Below, piece after piece: positions 58,076 through 64,000 of a DNA stretch of 64,000 nucleotides (the first letter of the stretch is position 1; every line of letters starts with the position of its first letter). The translations under genes and the position numbers were made by a program. The notes beneath the pieces are model-generated. The model saw only the letters and a program-made list of their open reading frames with translations, had not been told where the DNA came from and made no database searches. The DNA lies in the NCBI GenBank assembly GCA_036571765.1, contig BROE01000014.1:4974538-5038537 (forward strand), given 5' to 3'. The stretch comes from Plecoglossus altivelis. Taxonomy: Eukaryota; Chordata; Actinopteri; Osmeriformes; Plecoglossidae.

Positions 58076-61000
58076 CTGCAGAACGGAAAGAAGGGCGGGG
58101 GGGATAGACGCGAGGAAAAAGAAAAGATGGAAAATGGGAAGAAAGTGAGAGAGTGAGCTTGGGGTAATGAGCAGCCAAGTGATGATGTTGGCAGAGCGGC
58201 ATAATAAAGAGCATCTGTCAGCGAGTCAACTTGGGTGGGCCATGCACTGCTCTATGCCTAACAGCAGGACTACGGTGGCTAGGGTCAGGGGGGGTCCACG
58301 CACAGCAGAACAAACGCTTTACACATGTTATTATGATGCATAGGATGATGGGAAAATGCTGAGCTGAGACCAACTTAAAATGTAGGGGTGTGTGCATGTT
58401 ACCTGGACTCAAAGCAAAAGGTTGTCTGTCCCTCGTTCACAACAGGGCTGTGGGGCTCAGGGGCTGCGAGGTGCTCGTTGGCATTGCCCTGAAAAGGGAA
58501 TCACAGAGCAGCTGAGAAATGCACTCGAAGCAAAACGCTGCCACTTGCAGAAGCAAGTGTACATAAAACGAATAAATAGGTTTGAGTGACACTCCCTGAA
58601 CGAATGAGAGTACATGGAACACAACGATGGCGGGGGGGGGGGGACTCACATTGTTGTTGTTGACCTGCTGCTCCTCCGGGTCCTCCAAGCCGTCAGGCCG
58701 GCTGAGGTTGCGCGCCGGCTGGATGCACACCACGTTGCTGTCCCAGGACGGAGGGCCCACAGGCGGCAGGCGCAGCACCTGCTCGTCGGAGAACTCCCCG
58801 TCCGCTCCGTCTGCAAGGGGGTCGCTTATTTACTCTTTCTTGCTGTCTTTATTTACGTACAAATACACCAATGCTGTTGGTCCTGATACTCTGAACTACG
58901 TTATTTGTAGACAGATTCATTTGAATCATATGTGAAGTATAGGTGTCTTCCAGACTGTACGTTTAATATCCCTGAGCTACTGTGCTGTGCGGTGTTGGTT
59001 TTTAACACCATCCGTGTCATGGTACAGAGAGAGCCAGCTGGGCACACGAGTCTTGGAGGTCTACCTCTGGTGTCGGAGGGGGAATAGGGGTTCCCAAAGT
59101 GCAGCTCTGTGGGGGTCTGGGGGACCAGCAGAGGTGTGGGGGTGTCCTGGGCGTAGGGGAGGGGGTACTGCAGGAACAGCGACTGGACGCTCTCAAGACT
59201 GATGTCCTCTTCGTCTTCCGACTTCCTGGGGCTTCCGTTCTGGAGCTCCTGGAGGGGGGACAGCAAGACAACGAAGGTTAGGAACATTATAACGCTTCCA
59301 TTCGTTTGACTCCCAGTCAATCTGTGGTGCTATATTCAGGTTTGGAGCTTTTTCTTTTCCTTTGTTTTTATCGCCCACATCTGATGTGTGTAATTGCACT
59401 CCGTGAGACGTCAGTGCGTATAAATGGATATTGACTTAAGTCTCAGAGTTTGAGAATTAGACAGAAACTACCTATCAAGTTTACGTCCCTGCGTCAGCTA
59501 CGAGACAATACTTCACCAGCCACAAGCTCCCAGAAGTTCTGAGGCTGGGGACTTGCTGCTAGCTCATTCTCACACACACACACATACACACATACACACA
59601 CACACACACATACATACACACACCAAACTGTTTAATTAGCATCTTCATTAAAAAGAAACTCTTAGCATTTTCAAAGGGAATGGAAGGCTGTGTTTTATTG
59701 AAGTTTGTTGCAGGCGCCAATTTAATTTACAGTCTGAACCTCAAATTGGGTCATTTTGCTTCTCGGAGCTACAACTGCATTACCCCGTGGCAGCTTTTTT
59801 GGGTCAGCGTGGATCTAGCTGTGGTCCAGAGTAATTGAATGGAAAATAAGAACTCACTTACTTTGCTTCACCAATTAGAGAGACATGTTAAACCCAAACC
59901 AGATTAGGAGCCGGAAAAATGGCAGTTTTCGAGGGCATTTTTAGCTTGGTAAGAAGACTTTGAAAATAGTTAAATGAAAGCTGTCACTAACCCCCTCGAG
60001 TTTCTCCTTCTCCTTCATCAGAACAGCGAGAGTGCCTCTCAGTTCCTTTAGCTCGCGGCCCTTCTCTGCCACCTGACTCTGCACACAAACAGGAAATGAA
60101 CTTTTGGGGGGGAGGGGATCCAATTTCAAAAGGAAACTCAGTCTAGAAAAATTAAATTAAAATGCAGCTCTATCTCTGACTTTTCAGACAGCAGAGTCCT
60201 CCACAGAGTCATTGTAATTGATAATAGCCCCCCCCCCCCCCCCCCAAAAAAAGGCTATGGTATTTGCTGACTGCTGATTTATGTACTGTAGAGCTCAAAC
60301 CAAAACAACTCGTTGGAACCTTTCTGAGATGCTGAACAAATATCCGCTAGCTCTGAGCCAACCACTGCATTAGCCAGACAGCAGGAGTGGGCTGTTCTGG
60401 AGACCAGCTAAGCAGTCTCCAGTGCTCACATAAACAGCAGTAAAACGTCCTCTCTCAACAGGCCTGCTCATAAACACTACTGTCACTCGTTTTGTGTTCT
60501 ATTGGAGATACAATCAAGGGCTGAATACTTGAGTTAGACCAGCTATATACAGTAACAAACAACCAGCTAGGATGTACAATCTAAAAACTGTTCTGGATTT
60601 TCACCAACAAACAGTGGTACACAGTTGTCTTCCAGCCAAGTATTAATGGGCAGTTGAGAGTGATTTCTACGTTTCTGTTCTCTAGCAGTAGCTCTGTAAT
60701 AGACGGCCACTCTGGTAAAGCAGTGGCCAGTCTAGTTAGTTAGTTCGGCCAGTTAGTCTTAACCTAGCATTAGCCTTGCTTTACCTTACCAGCCTCACTT
60801 TAGCCTACATTTAGGCTAGCCTCACTTCAACTTTAGGCTAGCTTTAGTTGTAACATGGCTTTAGCCTTACTGCTAGCCTGTCCTGACAACTGACCTTGTA
60901 GCGGTCCTCCTCTGCTGCCAGCTGCAGCTTCAGGTTCTCATTGGTCTTCAGCTGCTCCTTCAACTTCACTTCCGTCTTGGCAAGCTCGTCAGCAAACATG

Positions 61001-61444
61001 CAGCTACGCTCCTTCTCCTCCTACAGGTAACAACACAAAACTGCTTCACAACACCTATCTGGGATCTCGTGAGGACAAGCACACCCAAACGGTCTGTCCC
61101 TACTCTGTTTCAACTGGCTGGTTTCGGACGGTGAGAATGTCCGAACATGACACCGTTTTGCTGGCCAATAGCCACTTACACTCAGCATCTGTTTGCACTT
61201 CTTGTATTTGTCGCTCCTGTCGGAGGCTTCCCTGTTGATGCCTTTGAGCTTCTCCTGGAAGATGGCCTCTAGTATGGGGTCAGCAGAACCTGGGCTACCT
61301 GGAGGCCGAGAGAGGAAGACAGAGGAGAGAGAGAAAGACAGAGGAGAGAAAGACAGAGGAGAGAGAGAAGACAGAGGAGAGAGAGAAAGACAGAGGAGAG
61401 AGAAAAAGAAAGACAGAGGAGAGAAAGACAGAGGAGAGACAGAA

Positions 61445-61506
<62 letters not shown>

Positions 61507-61920
61507 GAGAGAGAGAAAGACAGAGGAGAGAGAGAAAGACAGAGGAGAGAGAAAAAGAAAGACAGAGGAGAGAGAGAAAGACAGAGGAGAGAGAGAAAGA
61601 CAGAGGAGAGAGAGAAAGAAAGACAGAGGAGAGAGAGAGAGAAAGAGAGAGAGATAATACAAGCAGAGAGAGACAGAGAGACAGAGAGAGTGAGAGGCAG
61701 AGGTGAGGGGTCCACAGTGTTAGTCTTCCAGAGAACACTGAATCAATGAGCACACCAATCCTACCTGTGCCCAGGGTCAACACTGAGAGGAAGTGAGCGT
61801 ATACCTGGCACTGATGTGTCTGGGCTCACAGACAGAGGAACAGTTATGGCCTCCGCTGCTGGGTTTTTCTTCAGATCCTACCAGATGGAAACAAACACAT
61901 TTTTGACTTTGATTCAGGTG

Positions 61921-61957
<37 letters not shown>

Positions 61958-63962
61958 ACGTGTACATGCATGTGAGCGTCCTAGACTCACCCCCTGCTGC
62001 TCAGAGAGCTTGACCACCTGTCTCTGGAGTCGCTGGCATTCCTTGTACTTCTCCTTGTAGTGTTCGGCAGCCATATGCAGGCGTAGCTTCAGGTCCTCCA
62101 CCTCACGCTGCAGCTCTACAACGGTGGCAGGGTCCACACCGTCCTCCTCCGGCCGGGCCTCCGTCTTTGCCTGCATGCAGACAGGAGCCCTTAGACTGAA
62201 GACCACCTCATACCTTGACCGCCACACTTCTTGTATAAAACTGAGCAGTGATACTATTTCTAATGTTAAATTCATTGTGAGAGTACAGACTGATCCTTGA
62301 CACAAATCACCAGAAATCCTGTTAGAGCTACACACTTTAGTCCAAGATTAATTACTTACAATTAGGACTATCTGTTGGTACCTTGGATAAAAGCATCAGC
62401 CAAACTACATTTTTATGCAAATAATGTATTGTCGAGGACATATATTCCAGAGCCTGGATTACACAACAGGTAATCTGAGTGGTAATGTTCCTTACTGCCT
62501 CGCGCTGGGCTTCAACCTTCATCTGCTCCACCTGGCGCTCCAGCCGGGCACACTGCGCCTGGGTGTCGGCCTTGTCTTGCCGCAGGGCCTCAGCCTCCAG
62601 TCTCATCCGGTACAGGTCAGCCATGCTGCGGTCCCGGGCGCTGGAGGCGTCCCGCAGCTCGGCGCCCAGCATGGACGACTCCTGCTGGGTGGCGTGGAGC
62701 TGCTCCTCCTTCAGACGCAGCTGCTCCTTCAGGGCCTTGAGCTCCCCCTGTCAGGGGACACCCAACACATGCTCAGAACAACAACACGAATCACCGATTT
62801 GTAACGAGGAAGAGGATATCGAAGGTGAAGTCTGTTTGCTGGTGGTTCTAATGGGTGTGTGTTGGTGAAGGAGGGGGGGTGGTTACCGATGGGGAGGCCT
62901 TGGCCAGGACCTCTCTGTGCTGCTTCTCCTTTTCTGTGAGGCAGGTGCGCAGGCAGCCCACCTCATCCTTCAGCTGGGCGATGGTGTTCTCCTTGTTCAC
63001 GTCCACGCCCTTCAGCATCTGCAGCTCTGCGCTCAGCTTGGTGTTCTCCAGCTCCCGGTTCTTCAAGTGGATCTGCGGCACGCGCAAGCACAAACGCACA
63101 AACACACACACATCACAAATGACCAAAGGCAGGGGGGTTAATTGTCAAAAGAAATGTTATATACGGTCTGGTCGATCTGTGTAACTCTCTCTGAGCAATA
63201 TCGTCAAGACGCGCCCATGTACATTTCTACAGTTAAAATAAGGGTTGCGTGACCTTAATTACATAAGAGAGATTGAGGTGAGCCTATAAAGCTACCCCTT
63301 CGATCCTGCTCTGCGATGGCCAAGTTAAATTAGGTGCGGGTTCGACTGCGTTTCCGCAGAGACTGTGTGAGCGCCACTCCTAGTTCCTGAGCCGAGCCGG
63401 CCACAACAAAAGAGCCAGGAACCAGCGCGCGGACCAGAGGAAGGAGGAACAGGGCCTGCCCTGTTTAGGCACAAGGCACAGAGCACACACTGTGCACCTC
63501 CAGCAAGTCAGGGCCAAGGACGTCAACAGAAGCTACGTGTTAGCACGGAGGTTCAGGGGCCCCCGGGGATGGGGTTAGGAGACAGCAGGGAGCCTCAGGG
63601 AAAGCTGACCTTGTACAGTTCCTTCTCATCCTTCTCGTTCTTCAACTGTGACTCCAGCGCTTCCTTCTCCACTGTCAGCTTCTTCACTCGGTCCTTCAGG
63701 CTAGGGATCCAATCAGAACAGCAGGACTTTCATCACCCGAGTCCAACCCTTAGAGAGGCAGCAAATGTACCGTACTCTATGGCAGCTGGGCAACATCTTT
63801 GCCCCAGACTCACCCGTCCAGCTCAGTCTCTCTCTGCAGCCCTTTCTGGGTGATGCCTATGAGGTCATCCTCCAGTTGCACCACTCTGGCCGTGGCCTCG
63901 TCCAGCCTCCTCTTCACCTCCTCGCGCTCCTCCTGTAAGGCCTGCGATGAGCTCTGCACATC
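57874..63962 (-). CDS. tax1bp1: tax1bp1, ubiquitin-binding autophagy/NF-kB adaptor (3' part, thirteen exons)
   Basis: TAX1BP1 is a cytosolic adaptor that binds ubiquitin through C-terminal zinc fingers, links cargo to autophagosomes, and brings A20 and Itch to NF-kB signalling complexes. Exons 63962-63814, 63700-63610, 63072-62887, 62747-62496, 62170-61991, 61877-61805, 61298-61180, 61020-60895, 60078-59992, 59248-59065, 58810-58650, 58488-58403 and 58075-57874 join in one frame of 1,896 bases (631 residues plus stop). About the first 450 residues are Glu/Lys/Leu/Gln-rich coiled coil, then comes an acidic Pro/Ser/Asn-rich linker (VVCIQPARNLSRPDGLEDPE, close to human VCSQPARNFSRPDGLED), then two C2H2/UBZ fingers ending in NVLNFD. 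The SKICH domain and N-terminal LIR region lie beyond the right edge (human total 789 aa). Identity is certain from the C-terminus. Confidence 0.95.
58076..58402. other. tax1bp1 last intron
   Basis: 327 bases of unique sequence. No other feature is seen. Confidence 0.7.
58403..58488 (-). CDS. tax1bp1: tax1bp1 penultimate exon
   Basis: Acceptor TTTCAG and donor CCAG|GTAACA, 28 codons plus two bases. It encodes GNANEHLAAPEPHSPVVNEG and ends TTFCFESS across the junction, matching the human segment that ends GFCFDSS just before the fingers. The Ala/Pro-rich start is poorly conserved. Confidence 0.88.
58650..58810 (-). CDS. tax1bp1: tax1bp1 exon: linker with QPARNLSRPDGLED
   Basis: Acceptor TTGCAG and donor AAT|GTGAGT, 161 bases. 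It contains FSDEQVLRLPPVGPPSWDSN, then VVCIQPARNLSRPDGLEDPE, ending in a run of four Asn. The QPARN...RPDGLED part is a clear TAX1BP1 signature. The plus strand here is open by chance. Confidence 0.93.
59065..59248 (-). CDS. tax1bp1: tax1bp1 exon: acidic and Pro-rich linker
   Basis: Acceptor CTCCAG and donor AGAG|GTAGAC, 61 codons plus one base. It encodes ELQNGSPRKSEDEEDISLES, then QSLFLQYPLPYAQDTPTPLL and HFGNPYSPSDTR. It marks the change from coiled coil to disordered linker. The frame joins both neighbours without a stop. Confidence 0.88.
59249..59991. other. tax1bp1 intron with CA microsatellite
   Basis: 743 bases. CA/CATA repeat at about 59,570-59,624; the rest is unique. Confidence 0.7.
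59570..59624. repeat. CA/CATA microsatellite
   Basis: CA repeats interrupted by TACA in a tax1bp1 intron. Confidence 0.9.
59992..60078 (-). CDS. tax1bp1: tax1bp1 exon: coiled coil, 29 codons
   Basis: Acceptor TGTGCAG and donor GGG|GTTAGT. The T at intron position +3 is unusual, but no other GT nearby keeps the frame into the next exon. It encodes SQVAEKGRELKELRGTLAVL and then MKEKEKLEG, strongly helical. The exact 3' boundary is the least certain of this gene. Confidence 0.82.
60079..60894. other. tax1bp1 intron with long poly-C
   Basis: 816 bases. A C run of about 18-20 at 60,228-60,245 is followed by poly-A. A TTAGCCT/TAGC-rich degenerate repeat lies at about 60,757-60,880. Confidence 0.6.
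60895..61020 (-). CDS. tax1bp1: tax1bp1 exon: coiled coil, 42 codons
   Basis: Acceptor TGTAG and donor AAG|GTCAGT, phase 0 at both ends. It encodes EEKERSCMFADELAKTEVKL and then KEQLKTNENLKLQLAAEEDR YK, with heptad-like Leu spacing. It stands alone in otherwise non-coding sequence. Confidence 0.9.
61180..61298 (-). CDS. tax1bp1: tax1bp1 exon: ADPILEAIFQEKLKGI block
   Basis: The acceptor CTCCAG is fed by a roughly 390-base pyrimidine-rich repeat; the donor is AGT|GTAAGT. It encodes SPGSADPILEAIFQEKLKGI and then NREASDRSDKYKKCKQMLS. The phase fits the exons on both sides. Confidence 0.9.
61302..61690. repeat. GA/GACAGA-rich repeat in tax1bp1 intron
   Basis: Roughly 390 bases of GAGAGAGAAAGACAGAG-type units with a pure GA core at about 61,446-61,496. 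On the sense (minus) strand it is a CT-rich tract that ends directly at the acceptor of exon 61,298-61,180, so it forms an exceptionally long polypyrimidine tract. Confidence 0.9.
61805..61877 (-). CDS. tax1bp1: tax1bp1 short exon, 24 codons
   Basis: Acceptor GGTAG and donor CCAG|GTATAC. It encodes DLKKNPAAEAITVPLSVSPD and then TSVP. The donor is weak (GTATAC) but phase fits both neighbours. It is a Pro/Ser break between coiled coils and may be alternatively used. Confidence 0.8.
61924..61957. repeat. GT microsatellite inside a 113-bp tax1bp1 intron
   Basis: About 17 GT units on the plus strand (CA in the transcript), filling a third of the shortest intron seen, 28 bases beyond the upstream donor and 46 before the next acceptor. 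Confidence 0.95.
61991..62170 (-). CDS. tax1bp1: tax1bp1 exon: coiled coil, 60 codons
   Basis: Acceptor ATGCAG and donor GGG|GTGAGT, phase 0. It encodes AKTEARPEEDGVDPATVVEL, QREVEDLKLRLHMAAEHYKE and KYKECQRLQRQVVKLSEQQG. The HYKEKYKECQRLQ wording is typical of the family coiled coil. The following intron is only 113 bases, with about 34 of CA repeat. Confidence 0.93.
62171..62495. other. tax1bp1 intron
   Basis: 325 bases, AT-rich and unique. Nothing else is seen. Confidence 0.7.
62496..62747 (-). CDS. tax1bp1: tax1bp1 exon: coiled coil, 84 codons
   Basis: Acceptor GACAG and donor GCA|GTAAGG, phase 0 at both ends. It starts GELKALKEQLRLKEEQLHAT and ends CARLERQVEQMKVEAQREA, rich in Glu, Gln, Leu and Arg. 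It is the longest exon of the gene in the window. Confidence 0.93.
62887..63072 (-). CDS. tax1bp1: tax1bp1 exon: coiled coil, 62 codons
   Basis: Acceptor CCGCAG and donor TCG|GTAACC, phase 0. It encodes IHLKNRELENTKLSAELQML, then KGVDVNKENTIAQLKDEVGC and CLTEKEKQHREVLAKASPS. Leu/Ile heptads are visible throughout. Confidence 0.92.
63073..63609. other. tax1bp1 intron
   Basis: 537 bases of unique sequence. Nothing else is seen. Confidence 0.7.
63610..63700 (-). CDS. tax1bp1: tax1bp1 exon: coiled coil, 30 codons
   Basis: Acceptor CCTAG and donor AAG|GTCAGC. The first base completes a Gly codon from the upstream exon. It encodes LKDRVKKLTVEKEALESQLK and then NEKDEKELYK, a highly charged helix. 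Confidence 0.9.
63814..63962 (-). CDS. tax1bp1: tax1bp1 exon: coiled coil, leftmost-numbered exon of the part in the window
   Basis: Donor ACGG|GTGAGT. The acceptor is taken as CTCCAG after a C-rich tract, giving DVQSSSQALQEEREEVKRRL, then DEATARVVQLEDDLIGITQK and GLQRETELDG. A second AG nine bases further in (TGTGCAG) keeps the same frame but has a poorer tract. Further upstream exons lie beyond base 64000. Confidence 0.85.
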
Positions 63963-64000
63963 CTGGAGAGGGGGCACACAAACAAAAAGATGGTTCAGTT

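Noticed and set aside
61021..61783. Ser/Leu-rich ORFs on minus and Glu/Arg-rich ORF on plus
   Set aside because: They come from the GA/CT repeat; only the short 61,298-61,180 part is a real tax1bp1 exon.

Overview
This is vertebrate genomic DNA, most likely from a ray-finned (teleost-like) fish. The evidence is multi-exon genes with GT-AG introns, a very high density of CA/TG and GA/CT microsatellites, minisatellites and poly-C runs, tRNA-derived SINE remnants and a hAT-like fragment of types common in fish, and proteins very close to but not identical with the human orthologues. The species cannot be named from the sequence. I see no prokaryotic, viral or plasmid features, no CRISPR array, and no rRNA or functional tRNA gene.

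Three genes account for all coding sequence I can support. (1) creb5 (minus strand, about 0.6-40.8 kb): nine coding exons were placed to the base, running from the N-terminal C2H2 finger at 36 kb through the His-rich exon at 3.2-3.5 kb to the bZIP exons at 1.4-1.6 and 0.6-0.7 kb. The last coding exon lies to the left of the window. A candidate 5' non-coding exon with a composite CRE/E-box sits at about 40.73-40.84 kb. (2) jazf1 (plus strand, 45,056-55,110): complete in five coding exons, 243 codons plus stop, the same length as I recall for human JAZF1. (3) tax1bp1 (minus strand, from 57,874 to beyond the right edge): the last thirteen coding exons, giving 631 C-terminal residues with the coiled coils and both C-terminal zinc fingers. 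The N-terminal SKICH region lies outside.

The order and orientation (creb5 and jazf1 head to head, jazf1 and tax1bp1 tail to tail) match the human 7p15 neighbourhood next to HOXA, here greatly compacted. CREB5 is a CRE-binding bZIP activator, JAZF1 a zinc-finger transcriptional cofactor, and TAX1BP1 a ubiquitin-binding selective-autophagy and NF-kB adaptor. They are linked by ancient synteny, not by one pathway.

The rest is intron, intergenic DNA and UTR. The creb5 introns hold most of the low-complexity DNA (minisatellites with 12-, 18-, 26-, 40- and 52-bp units). Set among it are several short AT/homeodomain-motif-rich blocks of ordinary complexity that look like conserved non-coding enhancers. 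This cannot be proved without alignment. The jazf1 and tax1bp1 3' ends converge near 57.0-57.1 kb and may overlap. I found no previously undescribed molecular system. The points most worth checking are the CRE/E-box at the creb5 5' end, the lost second PPxY motif in Tax1bp1, CA repeats next to 5' splice sites, the palindromic 26-bp array and the candidate enhancers.
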